Notes: generated by a model not told the origin, from the letters alone. Positions 1 through 10,898 are shown, counted from the first letter of the stretch. The stretch: 64,000 bases of DNA from Bacteroidota bacterium (GCA_016699635.1 CP064983.1:2914001-2978000); one strand, 5' to 3'. A program made the numbers and translations.

Positions 1-351
1 TTTCCTGTTAAGTTGATGATTGAAAACATTTCTGGTTGTAAAGATGAAACACAACAGACCATTGTGATTAATCCATTCTGGTTACCAAATGCATTTACAC
101 CAAATGGTGATGGACGAAATGAAGTGTTCTTTGATCCTGGTTTTGCGATGGATTATTCAGGATTTAATTTACGTATTTTCAACCGTTGGGGACAAATGCT
201 GTTCCAGTCAGATTCTCCATCAAAACCATGGGATGGCTCAAATGGCAAAGGTGATTTAGCACCTCAGGGAACCTATGTTTATACACTTAGTGTTACCAAT
301 AAAGGTGGAAAGCGACATGATTTCAATGGAACAATTACTTTGTTGAGATAA
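1..351 (+). CDS. C-terminal end of a secreted protein with a type IX (type B, CHU_C) sorting domain; 5' end outside window
   Basis: The reading frame is open from the first base and ends in TAA at 349-351. The 116 visible residues contain the gliding-motility-associated C-terminal signature: PNAFTPNGDGRNEVF, then LRIFNRWGQMLF, PWDG and a closing GTYVYTLSV strand with a final TITLLR. In this family the domain is recognised by the type IX secretion system, which moves the protein across the outer membrane and removes or anchors the tail. The functional part of the protein lies to the left of the window, so its role (adhesin, enzyme or other) cannot be given. A non-coding gap of 222 bases separates it from thyA. 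Confidence 0.88.
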   Translation, partial: FPVKLMIENISGCKDETQQTIVINPFWLPNAFTPNGDGRNEVFFDPGFAMDYSGFNLRIFNRWGQMLFQSDSPSKPWDGSNGKGDLAPQGTYVYTLSVTNKGGKRHDFNGTITLLR

Positions 352-540
352 GATTATGTAAAAATTAGATTGTTTGATAAATAACAGCCGTTAAAATCAA
401 TTACAGATTTTAGCGATGTTTGAGCCCTACGAAGATTAAAACTTTATTGCTCACAAATTGAGTAAATATTAAATATAACATTATGAATAAAAACAACCTC
501 TACGGATGCATAGTCAGACATGAAATCCATTTGTTTAATT

Positions 541-548
541 TAATTTTG
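541..548 (+). promoter_or_regulatory. Possible -7 box (TAATTTTG) for thyA-folA
   Basis: The octamer fits the Bacteroidota sigma-A -7 consensus TAnnTTTG and lies 25 bases before the thyA ATG. No well-spaced -33 TTG was found, so this is a weak call. Confidence 0.35.
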
Positions 549-573
549 AAGCCTTAAAATTGTTTATAATAGA

Positions 574-1368
574 ATGAATCAGTATCACGAGTTACTCAGG
601 CATGTAATGACCAATGGCGTGGAAAAATCTGACCGCACAGGTACAGGTACTAAAAGTGTTTTTGGGTATCAGATGCGATTTGATTTGCAGAAGGGTTTTC
701 CGCTTATCACAACAAAAAAACTTCACACCAAATCAATCATACATGAATTATTATGGTTCTTGAAAGGCGAAACGAATATTGAATACTTAAAGCAAAATGG
801 TGTTTCAATATGGGATGAGTGGGCTGATAAGAATGGGAATCTCGGTCCTGTATATGGACATCAGTGGCGTTCGTGGTCAACTCCTGATGGTAATGGAATT
901 GATCAGATAAGTTCGTTGATTGACACAATTAAAAACAATCCCGACTCGCGTAGGATGCTTGTGAGTGCATGGAATGTTGCTGATGTATCTAAAATGGCAT
1001 TGCCACCATGTCACATACTTTTTCAGTTTTATGTAGCTAATAAAAAATTGTCATGTCAGCTTTATCAACGTAGCGCTGATATTTTTCTTGGTGTGCCCTT
1101 TAACATAGCCTCTTATGCTTTGCTTGTACACATGATTGCACAGGTTTGTCAATTGGAAGTTGGTGAGTTTATTCATACCCTTGGCGATGCACACATTTAT
1201 TCCAACCATTTTGAACAGGTAGAACTCCAACTTTCGCGAACACCATATCAATTGCCGACACTGCAAATGAATCCATTGGTAAAAGATGTCTTTAAGTTTA
1301 AGTTTGAAGATTTTTATTTTTCGGACTATCAATCGCATCCTGCAATTAAAGCACAGGTAGCAGTTTAA
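574..1368 (+). CDS. thyA: Thymidylate synthase
   Basis: This enzyme makes dTMP from dUMP using 5,10-methylenetetrahydrofolate as carbon donor and reductant, releasing dihydrofolate. The protein is 264 residues, the same length as the E. coli enzyme. The nucleophile is Cys146 in ALPPCHILFQFYV. The dUMP phosphate-binding arginines are visible in SDRTGTGT (about residue 21), PDSRRML and YQRSAD, and the C-terminus ends in the mobile VAV tail. It is followed after 4 bases by dihydrofolate reductase, which recycles the dihydrofolate, so the two form a tight operon. The reading frame is intact. Confidence 0.98.
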   Translation: MNQYHELLRHVMTNGVEKSDRTGTGTKSVFGYQMRFDLQKGFPLITTKKLHTKSIIHELLWFLKGETNIEYLKQNGVSIWDEWADKNGNLGPVYGHQWRSWSTPDGNGIDQISSLIDTIKNNPDSRRMLVSAWNVADVSKMALPPCHILFQFYVANKKLSCQLYQRSADIFLGVPFNIASYALLVHMIAQVCQLEVGEFIHTLGDAHIYSNHFEQVELQLSRTPYQLPTLQMNPLVKDVFKFKFEDFYFSDYQSHPAIKAQVAV

Positions 1369-1372
1369 TTTT

Positions 1373-1891
1373 ATGTTAGTTTCAATAATTGCTGCTATGG
1401 ATCAGAATCGTTTAATTGGTGCTGAAAATGATTTGCCATGGCATTTGCCTGTGGACATGAAGTATTTCAAAGAAACTACTTTAGGTCATTATGTTCTTAC
1501 AGGTAGAAAAAATTATGAGAGTATTCCTGAGAAATTCAGACCGCTGAAAGGTAGAACGAATTTAATTGTATCGAATTCTAAAATTCAATTTCCGGGAGCT
1601 ATTTTGGTTTCAAGTATTAAAGAAGGTATTGAGATAGCAAGAAAGGCAGGGGAGAAGGAGCTTTTTATTATTGGTGGCGGACAAGTGTTTAAACAATCAA
1701 TACATCTTGCAAATAGGCTTTATGTCACTTTGATACATCATCAATTTAATGGAGATGTTTTTTTCCTCAAATTAATTGGGAGCAATGGGAAATTATATCA
1801 AGAAAAGATGTTGTGCCAGATGAAAACAATAAATATGCTTGTACTTTTATTGTTGCTGAAAGAATTTCAGTTTAATGATAATAAGTTATAA
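1373..1891 (+). CDS. folA: Dihydrofolate reductase, frameshifted near the 3' end
   Basis: It reduces dihydrofolate to tetrahydrofolate with NADPH, next to thyA, which produces dihydrofolate. The N-terminus shows the family pattern: MLVSIIAAMDQNRLIGAENDLPWHLP, TGRKNYESIP, and IIGGGQVF for NADPH. After residue about 130 (FNGDVFF) the frame slips. Adding one T to the T7 run at 1758-1764 restores the usual ending PQINWEQWEII...CTFIVAERISV with a stop at 1873-1875. As read, the frame runs to 1891 with an unrelated Leu-rich tail. The repaired end lies 10 bases from the convergent epimerase. A one-base homopolymer error is the likely cause. Confidence 0.93.
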   Translation: MLVSIIAAMDQNRLIGAENDLPWHLPVDMKYFKETTLGHYVLTGRKNYESIPEKFRPLKGRTNLIVSNSKIQFPGAILVSSIKEGIEIARKAGEKELFIIGGGQVFKQSIHLANRLYVTLIHHQFNGDVFFLKLIGSNGKLYQEKMLCQMKTINMLVLLLLLKEFQFNDNKL

Positions 1892-2763
1892 ATCATTTTC
1901 ATTCCGGTAAATTTCAATCATATCTTTAAGTCCCTGATCAAATGAAACGGACGGATGCCATTTTTTATCACGCTTAATTTTGGAGTTATCTGCTTTTACA
2001 TCTTCAACTTCAACGGCACGTCTTTTTCATTACACGATATCGTTGGATTTAAACCAGTGAAAGAAATCACCTTGTCAACTATTTGTTGTACACTGTAGCT
2101 ACTGCCACTACCAATATTATAAACATTAAATGTTTGCTCTTCAGAATGAATTAACAAACATTGTAAGAAAGCATTACAAACATCATTTACGTAAATAAAA
2201 TCTCGTCTAGGTGTAAGTGTTTCAAGATTTAACTGGCCTTTAAAAACACCTTCAATTATTTTAGGAATTAAAAAAGAAGAATTCTGACCCGGACCATAAA
2301 TATTAAAAATTCGTAAAATGTCAACAGGAACCTGAAACTCCTTATTATAAACATGACACAGTTGTTCACAAATAATTTTACTTGATGCATAAGGATTCCA
2401 CATGTTTATAGGGTGATTCTCGTCAACAGGAAGGTAGTTTGGTTGACCATAAACATACGAGCCTGAAAAAATAAATCGTGCATTGCGTTTCTTACATAAC
2501 TCAAGTGCATTAAGTGTTCCATTTAAATTTATGGAGAAAAATGCTGCTGTATTATTATATGAATCCGGAACGAAAGTATGAGCTGCAAGGTGTATGAGGC
2601 AATCGAAATCGGGAATTGTAGTTAATGTTTCTGCTTTTGTAATATCAACACCGGAGGATCTTGAAATACTAACTACTTCAAAATTATTCTTTTTTAATAA
2701 AGCGGTTAATGCTTTACCAAGAAACCCACCGGCACCGGTTATTGCAATTGTAGCATTAGCCAT
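1886..2763 (-). CDS. NAD-dependent epimerase/dehydratase (extended SDR), frameshifted near the C-terminus
   Basis: A nucleotide-sugar-modifying short-chain dehydrogenase. It has the Rossmann motif GAGGFLG near residue 11, the catalytic pair in YASSK and LRIFNIYGPGQ typical of UDP/GDP-sugar epimerases. The as-read frame stops at 1996. A one-base gain near 2020 restores a normal tail (AVEVEDVKADNSKIKRDKKW...) ending at 1886, about 292 residues in total. Its start overlaps the end of the preceding nucleotidyltransferase gene by 8 bases, so they are co-transcribed at the 3' end of the polysaccharide locus. The exact sugar substrate cannot be read from sequence. Confidence 0.85.
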
Positions 2764-3460
2764 TTGATTTTTTCTCTATTGCTTCCATCTGTTGGCAGGC
2801 ACGTTGGTAATCTTCCAAGCGGCCAATGTCTAACCAATTTCCTTTATATTGATATCCCTTTACACTTTCCTTTGCCTCATGCAGTTTTATAATCAAATCA
2901 GGAACGTTAAAGAAGCCATCAGGCAAATATTTTAACACGCTAGGTTCAAAAACATAGATCCCCATACTTACTAAATATTCAAGAGTGGGTTTTTCTTTCC
3001 ATTCAGTAAATTCATTAGTCTGATCAATTTTAATTACTCCAAAATCAATATCAACTGTTCTGCGAGTAAGACCAATAGTAGCAACGGCTTTATTGTCTTT
3101 ATGAAATCTGAACATTTCTTCAAGATTAATGTCGGTAAACAAATCACCATTCATGAAAAAGAATGAGTCTGTTAAATATGATTCAATAAGTTTCATTGGA
3201 CCTGCTGTACCTAAAGGTTCTGTTTCACTTGAGTAGATTATTTCAACGCCAAACTTTGAGCCATCACCAAAATAAGAACGTATTAATGATTCAAGGTAAC
3301 CAACACAAATAACAACCTTAGTCACACCTGCATCTTTAAGTTGTTTGATTAATATTTCTAAAATAGGTCTGTTGCCAACAGGCATTAAAGGCTTTGGTAA
3401 ACTAATAGTAAAAGGCGCTAAGCGTGTGCCTTTTCCTCCTGCTAATAAAACTGCTATCAT
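2756..3460 (-). CDS. Sugar-phosphate nucleotidyltransferase (NTP_transferase family)
   Basis: It activates a sugar-1-phosphate with an NTP to give an NDP-sugar. The N-terminal signature LLAGGKGTRLAPFT followed by PKPLMPVGNRPILE is the nucleotide-binding loop of the RmlA/ManC/HddC-type family. The metal-binding Asp is in FFMNGDLF, and the sugar-binding EWKEKP is present. At 234 residues it is a bare catalytic domain without a left-handed helix tail, like D-glycero-D-manno-heptose or mannose/GlcN-1-P guanylyltransferases. It sits 10 bases after the LegB-like gene and overlaps the epimerase, which suggests it supplies the sugar nucleotide for that branch. Base and sugar specificity are uncertain. 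Confidence 0.88.
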   Translation of the reverse strand: MIAVLLAGGKGTRLAPFTISLPKPLMPVGNRPILEILIKQLKDAGVTKVVICVGYLESLIRSYFGDGSKFGVEIIYSSETEPLGTAGPMKLIESYLTDSFFFMNGDLFTDINLEEMFRFHKDNKAVATIGLTRRTVDIDFGVIKIDQTNEFTEWKEKPTLEYLVSMGIYVFEPSVLKYLPDGFFNVPDLIIKLHEAKESVKGYQYKGNWLDIGRLEDYQRACQQMEAIEKKSNG

Positions 3461-3469
3461 ATCTTGAAT

Positions 3470-4443
3470 TTAAACATTGTAAATGTCAGGTTTGTAAAGA
3501 TGCAAATGCTTTTCGAGAAAGTCAATAGTTTCTTTTAATCCTGATTGAATATTGTATGCCGGTTTCCAGTTACTATTGGTAATGAGTTTGGTATTGTCGC
3601 AGTAAAGACGCTCTACTTCACTGTTATCAGGACGAACACGCTGAGCATCGGTAATAATATTTATTTTCTTTCCCATCATTTCTGCAATTAGTTTAGCCAA
3701 ATCACCAACACTGATTTCATTGTTCATGCCAATATTAGTAACAGATCCGGTAAATTTGGATGATTGGGCTATTGTGATAAATCCGTTTGCAGTGTCTTTA
3801 ACAAATGTAAGGTCTCTTGTAGGAGTGATGTGCCCTAACTTAATATCACTTTTACCACTTAATAATTGCGTGATGATTGTAGGAATTACAGCTCTTGCAC
3901 TTTGACGTGGGCCATAAGTATTAAAGGGTCTTACAATTTTTACAGGCGTGTTGAATGAAAGAAAGTAACTTAATGCAATTTGGTCGGCACCAATTTTTGA
4001 AGCAGAGTAGGGTGACTGTCCAACCAATGGGTGTTTTTCATCAATTGGAATATATTGTGCAGTGCCATAAGTTTCACTCGTAGATGTTACAAGAACATTT
4101 TCTGTGCCATGTTCACGGCAAGATTGAACAATATTATACGTGCCCTCAACATTTGTTTTTATATAACTATTGGAGAAACATAGCTGTAAGGAATGCCAAT
4201 TAATGCTGCTAAGTGAAAGACAGTATCGCAGCCTTTAACAGCATGATGTACACTGTCATATTCTCTGATATCGCCAGTTATAAATTCAATTTGACTGGCA
4301 TATTTAGAGCCTTCAAGCCAGCCATAATTTGACTTTGAATTATATCTGACAAATGCCTTGACATTATATCCGGCTTCAACACATTGTTCTGTGAGATGTG
4401 AACCGATAAATCCTCCTGCACCTGTAATGAGTACATTTTTCAT
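3470..4443 (-). CDS. NAD-dependent nucleotide-sugar 4,6-dehydratase, LegB-like, frameshifted
   Basis: An extended SDR with GAGGFIGSHL at the N-terminus, HLAALIGIPYSY, catalytic YSASK and RPFNTYGPRQSARAVIPT. The whole pattern, including TSTSETYGTAQ and SEVERLYCDN, closely resembles LegB-type UDP-GlcNAc/GDP-GlcNAc 4,6-dehydratases of legionaminic acid synthesis. The frame breaks near 4172: a missing A in CCAATAG restores SPNSYIKTNVEGTYNIV and joins the two open pieces (4159-4443 and 3470-4027). Other legionaminic genes (legC, legI, legG) are not in the window, so the final sugar is uncertain. Confidence 0.86.
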
Positions 4444-4454
4444 CTGATATTTTA

Positions 4455-5775
4455 TTAATTTAGTTGTGTTTTGTTAAGTAAGAAATTTTTATCTGTTATC
4501 GCTTTCAGTTTTTGTTGTTTGTTTCGCATCTGATGTACTTCATATACATTAATCATAGAAAGTAGAATCATTAAATACCAAAGTAATGTAGTATAATCAA
4601 ATGGATGACCAGTAAAGGCATAAAATACATACATGATTAAAAGTGTAAATGCAGCATAAACAGAAGGATTGCGTGTGCGGTGGTAAATACTGTATAGTTT
4701 TACTATAAACCGTATTAGAAATATTAGAAAGACTGTTAAACCAACAATGCCGACCTGCATTAAATAGGCGATATACTGATTGTGTGCCATCCAATGTTTG
4801 GATGTTCCGAAAAGTTGGTTCATTGGCCCCAATTCATTAAAATAAACATCAAGTAAAGTTTCCCAACGGTTAACTCTACCTGTGCCCATTGATTTGGCTG
4901 CTTCGGCATCTCCACCTGAATCCATAGTTAATTTCTGTTTCAAATCGGGTATTCAGGTCATCAGATAAGCTGAACGAAAAATATATAGAAATTAGCAGCG
5001 CAGGAACAATTAAAAATAAATGCCTTTCGTAGATTCCGTACCACATTATAACGTAAACTAAAAACATGAGTAAAGCACTTTTAGTCATTGTAATAACAAG
5101 AATAACTGCGGTGACTGCAAGAGTTAGTATTCTTAGGAATTGAAAAAAATGATTGGGTTTCTTTTGTGCAATTTTAAAATACAAATTGCAAAATAATAAG
5201 CAAATTACAGAAAGATAGGAAGGGGTTCCAGGATCATTATACAGTCCATTATATCTTACTACACCTTTCGTAGTATCAAAGTTTGATAATCCTAAAGCAA
5301 AAACCAGAATTGTAATCAATCCCGCAAATAGAGCAGTTAACCAAACTATTTTTACTAAATTTACTCGTTGCTTAAAGTTCTCAAATATCTCAATTGCTGC
5401 TAAGAAGTAAACCAGATAGGAGTTCAGCATCTTCAGATATACTTTTGTACTTATAAAGATGGAGCGTGTATCGGCAGATACATTCAAAAAGAAAGCAAGC
5501 AACTGCAAGCCAATAAAAATCCAAATCCAAATTTCATTAAATGTAGGATAGGCAATAGGCTTATTTAAGTACTTAATTAATAAAATTAAAGCACTAAACA
5601 CTCCGGAAACTTCCAATGCATTAAAGTCTCCAATTACACTGACATTAACTGTCATGTCTATAAATGGTTTGACTATGAATAGTGTTAAAAAGAAATGACG
5701 ATTGAAGAAAAGCCCGACAATCACAATAACGGCCAAGCCTAAATAAGAAGCAATGGTTAAATAAAAATCAAGCAT
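4455..5775 (-). CDS. O-antigen/exopolysaccharide polymerase-like membrane protein (Wzy/O-antigen ligase fold), frameshifted
   Basis: A very hydrophobic protein with about ten predicted membrane segments in the N-terminal piece (4876-5775) and the C-terminal piece (4455-4943). A large periplasmic-type loop contains NGLYNDPGTPSYLS and, after the break, GTGRVNRWETLLDVYFNELG and HNQYIAYLMQVGI, the H/N-x-Y pattern of the Wzy_C / O-antigen ligase family. The frame slip lies near 4943; removing one T from the T3 run restores it. Context between glycosyltransferases and sugar-nucleotide genes supports a role in polymerising repeat units at the inner membrane. It could instead be a ligase. Confidence 0.8.
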
Positions 5776-6914
5776 GGCTACAATATTGTTTTATTGCTGA
5801 AATAAATCCTTGAGCGACTTTTCTCTGCTGTGACGTTACTTTCTATAAACTCATTAGCGCTATATCCCATTTTTTGAAGAAGCACTTCATCGTTTAACAG
5901 TTCGTTTATTCGACTTGCTGCAATCTTATGTGATCCAAAATCTAAAATCAGTCCATTCTTAGTGTCAAAAACTAAATCACGAGCAGCACCTGCATTAGGC
6001 GAAACTATACAAGGTAGTCCTGCTGCCATTGCTTCATTTAAAACCAAACCCCAAATGTCACAGCCTGTTTGAAATAAAAAACAATCTGTCTGTTCCATAA
6101 ACGGGGGCAAGTCGTTTTTTTGTTTGAAACCCTCAAATTTAATGATGTCTGTTAAATGCAATTCAGAAGTTAGTGATTTTAAATTTTCAATTGCAGGTCC
6201 ATCACCTATGATACGTAAAACAAAATCATTGCGAAGATTTTTTAATTCATTAATCGTCTTAATGAGGTCATCTATTTTTTTTCCGGGCGTTAAATAACCT
6301 AAATACAATAGTTGTTTTTGAGTATTAACTTTTCTGTTTAAGCGTTTCTTTGCAATCTCATTAAAAAAATGTGTGTCAACGGTGTTTATTGCTATATGTA
6401 TTTTGTTTTCAGGTGCGCCTAAATAAACTAAATATTCTTTTGCTTTGGTGCCATAAGCAATAAACCCTTTTGCTCTCTTAACTAATATTTTTCTTAGTAT
6501 TTTTCTAAGAGTTGAATCTTTTCGACCTTTAAAATTAACCGAGCCTGACCATATAAAGTAGTTTATATTCATAAAAAACGAATAAAACCAAAGTTTAATG
6601 GTTGCAGGGCTATACCCGATAACAAATGTCATGTCCGGTCTATACTCTTTATGTAATTTTAAAAGTCCGGGATAAGTGAACATGGTATTCTCTGTAGAAC
6701 CAAATGTAAACTTAGTTGACTCAAGAATTGTGTAATCGAATTTCATTTTATTGAAATCGAGTTTGGATTTTCTCCGTTTATATCCGGCTGCACCGAATGC
6801 AACTTTAAATTGTATATTCTCTTTCTGCAGTAATAAGTTTAATGCATTGAACATAGCAATTCTATAATCCTGTGGCACATTGGTAACTATAACAACTTTT
6901 TTTACCTCACGCAT
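5768..6914 (-). CDS. Glycosyltransferase family 4 (GT-B fold)
   Basis: About 380 residues with an N-terminal acceptor domain (KVVIVTNVPQDYRIAMFNAL) and a C-terminal GT4 domain: LLYLGYLTPGKKIDDLI, LRIIGDGP, IKFEGFKQ and EAMAAGLPCIVSPNAGA, the last being the ExxxxG nucleotide-sugar-binding motif. It transfers a sugar from an NDP donor to the lipid-linked repeat unit on the cytoplasmic face. As read the frame ends at 5778 in a poor tail (RSRIYFSNKTIL). A slip near 5818 would give AQGFISAIKQYCSHA, ending at 5768 and overlapping the polymerase start by 8 bases, which I think is the true end. It overlaps asnB by 8 bases upstream. Confidence 0.88.
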
Positions 6915-8803
6915 GCATCCATCTTTTCAACCATGATATTAAAAAATATGCTGTCCATAAATCATTTACAGATCTTTCATTGCCTCCTTTTACATTATTC
7001 AATATTTGTTTGATTCCGTCCTGATTTAGTAAATTAAAATTTTTGCAAAATTCTACATAGTTTGATTCTACATAATCAATCATGATTTCACCACCCCACT
7101 GCTTTAAAGGTAAACAAAAGCCCATCTTCTTTCTGTAAAGAACCTCGTCAGGCAAAATGGCTTCGAGTGACTTTTTTAGAATATATTTCGGCTCATTATT
7201 TTTAACTTTCATACTTCCTGGAATAGAAAGAGCGAAGTTAACAAATTCATAGTCAAGAAATGGAGAACGAAGTTCTATAGAATGAGCCATACCTAACTTG
7301 TCACCACGATAAAGATACCAATGAGGGTCAGTTAGTTTAAAACCCATGAAACACATCCAATCAATATGATCGTGAAAAGGTTTTTTGATAGCATTATACT
7401 CCTCTTTAAAAGCTTTAATGATTGAATAGGAATTTAGTGACTGATGTCTGTTCCTGAAATCAGGGTGCAGAAACCTACTTTTTACTGATTCTTTAAAACT
7501 TCTGGCACTACTCCAATAAAATTCCTGATTTTGAGCTGCACGACTTAACATTTCGCTTAATGGAGAATTCGAATTTATCAATGAAAAAGTTCCGGAAACA
7601 AGCTTTTTTAATGCTTGTAGGTAACTTACTGAACTTATCAAAAGTTTTGTAGTTGTGAATATATTTTAAATGGTTACGATATCCTGCAAAAATTTCATCA
7701 CTTCCATCACCGGTTAGCACAACTATTGTACCTTCCTGTCTTGCTTTCTGAGAAATGAAATAGATGGGAACGCAGGTAGGGTCAGCCAATGGTTCATCAA
7801 ATATGTCTACAATCTTTGGCAGAAAATTTTTAAATTCGTCTGGGTTTACTGTTTTTTCAAAATGTTGTGTGCCGAACATTTCAGAAACTTTTCTTGCATG
7901 TTCAAGTTCATCAAAATCGGGTTGACCTTCAAAACCGATAGAGTAGGTTTTAACAGGCTGATTTGTCATTTTTGACATCATAGCCACCAATGCACTTGAG
8001 TCAACACCACCACTAAGAAATGCTCCTACAGGAACATTAGAAACCATTCTATACTGAACAGATTTCTGCAATCGTTCCAGAGTTTGAGTTTTTAACTCTT
8101 CTTCCGTAAGATTGCTATAATCACTATATTCAATATTCCAGTAAGGCTGATATCTGAAATGACCGGTTTTTTCAATGGTCATACTATGTGCAGGATGAAA
8201 CTTTTTAATGTTTCTGAACATAGTCATTGGAGGGGCCAATACATTAAATGTTAAGAAGTGATAGAATGCTTCCTCATCTAATTCTGTTTTTATAAATGGT
8301 AGTTTTAACAATGCTTTTACCTCTGAAGAGAAGGCAAATACACCATTCTGAAAGGAATAATATAAAGGTTTTTTTCCTGAACGATCTCTTGCTAAAAATA
8401 ATTGCTCCTTCCGGGGATCCCAAATTGCAAAAGCAAACATCCCATTCAGATACTGAAGGCAACTTTCTCCAAACTTTTCATAGAGTCCAAGCAATACTTC
8501 TGTGTCACTATCAGATTTAAATTTATAATCAGGCAGATATTTTTTCAACTCTGCATAATTGTAAATCTCACCATTGAAAACTATTTCATAACCGACTTCA
8601 TTTCTCATAGGTTGATGACCGGCTTTTGAAAGATCTATAATACTAAGGCGCCTATGTCCAAAAAATAAGCGTTGATTAACTTCAGAAATACCACTATCAT
8701 CCGGACCACGATGCCTGATAGTGTCATTCATCAAACCTATTAGAGCGTTCTCGTCACCGATGTTGACTTTATTAAAATTAAAAACTCCGTTAATGCCGCA
8801 CAT
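6907..8803 (-). CDS. asnB: Asparagine synthetase (glutamine-hydrolysing) type amidotransferase in polysaccharide locus, frameshifted
   Basis: Class II glutamine amidotransferase domain with the nucleophile Cys2 (MCGINGVF), RHRGPDDSG and FNGEIYNY. It is followed by an ATP-pyrophosphatase synthetase domain with SGGVDSS near residue 264 and LTGDGSDEIFAGYRNH. The family uses glutamine to aminate an Asp-like carboxylate. Copies embedded in capsule loci, as here, often amidate sugar uronic acids rather than make free asparagine (inference). A one-base excess in the run at 7604-7609 separates the two open pieces (7508-8803 and 6907-7641); removing it gives SIKKLVSGTFSLIN. A second AsnB lies at 58.7 kb. 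Confidence 0.9.
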
Positions 8804-9814
8804 TTACCTTCTAATTAAGTTTTCTATTGTTTGTTGCCATGCTGAATTGAAGTAATTCATGTCAAACTGTTTTACAAAGTCGTAACCAACATTACTATAT
8901 TTATTTCTATTCTTTAAAACTGCCACAACATTTTCTTTTATAGCATCATTTGTTGTTATTATTTGTTTCGATTTTGTAAGAAGTTCACCCATGCCACCCA
9001 TTCCTGACCCGACAACTGGTGTGTTGCAAAGTAATGCTTCGTGAGCAACCCGGTTCCATCCTTCCATTAACTTTGACATGAGCGCCAATAATCGCAGAGG
9101 CATGAAGCAAGGTGATATATTCTTCTCTGTTTAATGATAAAAAACGTATCGGCAAGTCAGATGCATTATTTTCTGCACCGGTCATGATTAACTCAACATC
9201 TAAATCTTTTAATGCATGATAGGCTTCATAAACTCCTTTTTGTTTATGAGCATTGCCAATATAAACTATAGGCTTGTCAGGAATAGAATATTTTTTTCTG
9301 AATTCTGCGACAGCTTCTTTTTGTATCATGTAATCTTCTGGAATAAAAGAATTGTAAATGACTTTAACATTTTTACACCTTTTTTTCCAAGATAGTCTTT
9401 CCAAAATTCTGAAACAGTAATAACTAAATCCATTTTCAGAAGCTTCCTGAAAAGTTCCATAAAGAAAACTTTATGACCGAATGATTGTCCACCGTGAACC
9501 TGATCTATATGATGAATCAAGGCTACATTCTTTGATTTCTTATTTACTGCGCCAACTACTACCGGATAAATTTCTTTGACAGTGACATCAGCCTTTGGTG
9601 TATTTGCTCTATGTTTTAGGAAATATTTTAATATTGTTTGATTATCGTGCTTTATGGCGTTTTCGTCAATAATAACATTATACTTCATTGCTAAAGCCAT
9701 GGCTGCTTGAAAACTATATACTTTACCACCCTTAATTATTGAAGTTATCTTCTTTTGCTTAAAAGACTCTAACACAACTGGCGATTTGGTTTGCCAAACA
9801 ACATTAGTGGACAT
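8804..9814 (-). CDS. Glycosyltransferase family 4, broken by two indels
   Basis: Three overlapping open pieces together form one GT4 protein of about 336 residues. The N-terminal part has VALIHHIDQVHGGQSFGHKV; the middle part has NVKVIYNSFIPEDY and PIVYIGNAHKQKGVYEAY; the C-terminal part has EGWNRVAHEALLCNTPVVGS, the donor-binding motif. The breaks are a missing A at the run complementary to 9370-9374 and an extra A at 9072-9074. I chose the ATG at 9814 rather than the TTG one codon upstream. The stop directly abuts the asnB start, so the two are translationally linked. Donor and acceptor sugars are unknown. Confidence 0.84.
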
Positions 9815-9853
9815 CAAAAAAAAGTGAAAATTTTAATGCAAATATTAAGGTCG

Positions 9854-9861
9854 CAAATTTA
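9854..9861 (-). promoter_or_regulatory. -7 box (TAAATTTG) upstream of the glycosyltransferase-asnB unit
   Basis: A perfect TAnnTTTG match lies about 40 bases before the glycosyltransferase start, in the gap after the nucleotidyltransferase gene. It suggests the downstream half of the polysaccharide locus has its own promoter. No clear -33 element was seen. Confidence 0.42.
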
Positions 9862-9926
9862 CACTTTTAAAGGATTCATTAAGCCTTTTTAATAGACTGT
9901 AAATGAGTGCTATAAATGATATGGAA

Positions 9927-10898
9927 TTAGTTTAAGTGCAGGCTGGAGGTCATAGGCATAAAATTGGGAAGAAATTCTTTGCCATAACTTCGCAATTGGC
10001 CCTCAACAGAAAATCTTTCAGAAAGTATTGTAGGTAATGATTTTATATCTGACGGTACTTCAAATTTAAAATTATTAAACTTATTCAAAAGTTTAACACC
10101 TTTCTTTGATGAGAGCGAACTTGCTAATGGAAAATTAAATCCGCTATGTTTAACATTAAAAGAATTACCTCCGGAATTTAATTTAATATTTTTAGCTATT
10201 GAGTAAGTTTTTGCAATTGGAAATGCGATTTCACGAAACAAACTATTCTTTGTAAATTGTAAATGTAATTCACTTAGCAAATTTTCAAACCATTCAATTA
10301 TTTCATGATCAGCAGGTGTCTCAATAAACCATTTATTACGCCATTCTATTACTGTTTGAACTAATGAAAACAAGTTTCCGGAAGTAATATTTAAAAATTC
10401 AAGATCATAAATTAAAGCTTTGACATGAAGTAATAAATCACGAACTCTCAATATTTTATATTTTTTCTGTATATACAGCTGCATATACATTTTTAGAAGA
10501 AATTCCAGTGCTGTTTGTTTCTTTAGAATATTAATATCATTAGCATTTAAATCTGAATTGACTCGAATATCTTTACCATGTACGAGATTGTAATTATGAA
10601 AGAAAGAAAATATTTGAGCTTTACTAAATCCGGACTCTGAGCAGGCAATAGGTTGATGAAGAAACAGATATTTTTCCTGTAAAGACATTTCTGCCCTGTA
10701 ATTTTCAGATAATAGGCAGTTGTCCTTAGCTATAATCAGCATATCTATGTCAGAAATTCCGGGATTTCCAACATGTCCAATAGTGTACACTGATACAATA
10801 CTTTTGTTTGGTCTTAATTTATCAATGAGTTTATTAGTTACTTCTGTATAAACTTCACGTGATACGAAATGTGGTTTGTCAATCAGTTTGTACTTCAT
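9927..10898 (-). CDS. Nucleotidyltransferase-fold protein B (function unknown)
   Basis: 323 residues, no family name recognised. Residues 39-52 read TIGHVGNPGISDID, matching the hG-[S/x]-x(n)-Dh[DE] active-site pattern of the Pol-beta-like nucleotidyltransferase superfamily, and are followed by a beta strand MLIIAKD. The rest is helical, rich in Leu/Lys/Asn, without membrane segments. It starts 20 bases inside the preceding gene, which encodes another protein of the same fold and similar size, so the two are translationally coupled and probably act together. Context (methyltransferase, GpsA-like enzyme, glycosyltransferases) suggests modification of the polysaccharide with a nucleotide- or phospho-linked group. 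That is inference. Confidence 0.6.
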   Translation of the reverse strand: MKYKLIDKPHFVSREVYTEVTNKLIDKLRPNKSIVSVYTIGHVGNPGISDIDMLIIAKDNCLLSENYRAEMSLQEKYLFLHQPIACSESGFSKAQIFSFFHNYNLVHGKDIRVNSDLNANDINILKKQTALEFLLKMYMQLYIQKKYKILRVRDLLLHVKALIYDLEFLNITSGNLFSLVQTVIEWRNKWFIETPADHEIIEWFENLLSELHLQFTKNSLFREIAFPIAKTYSIAKNIKLNSGGNSFNVKHSGFNFPLASSLSSKKGVKLLNKFNNFKFEVPSDIKSLPTILSERFSVEGQLRSYGKEFLPNFMPMTSSLHLN

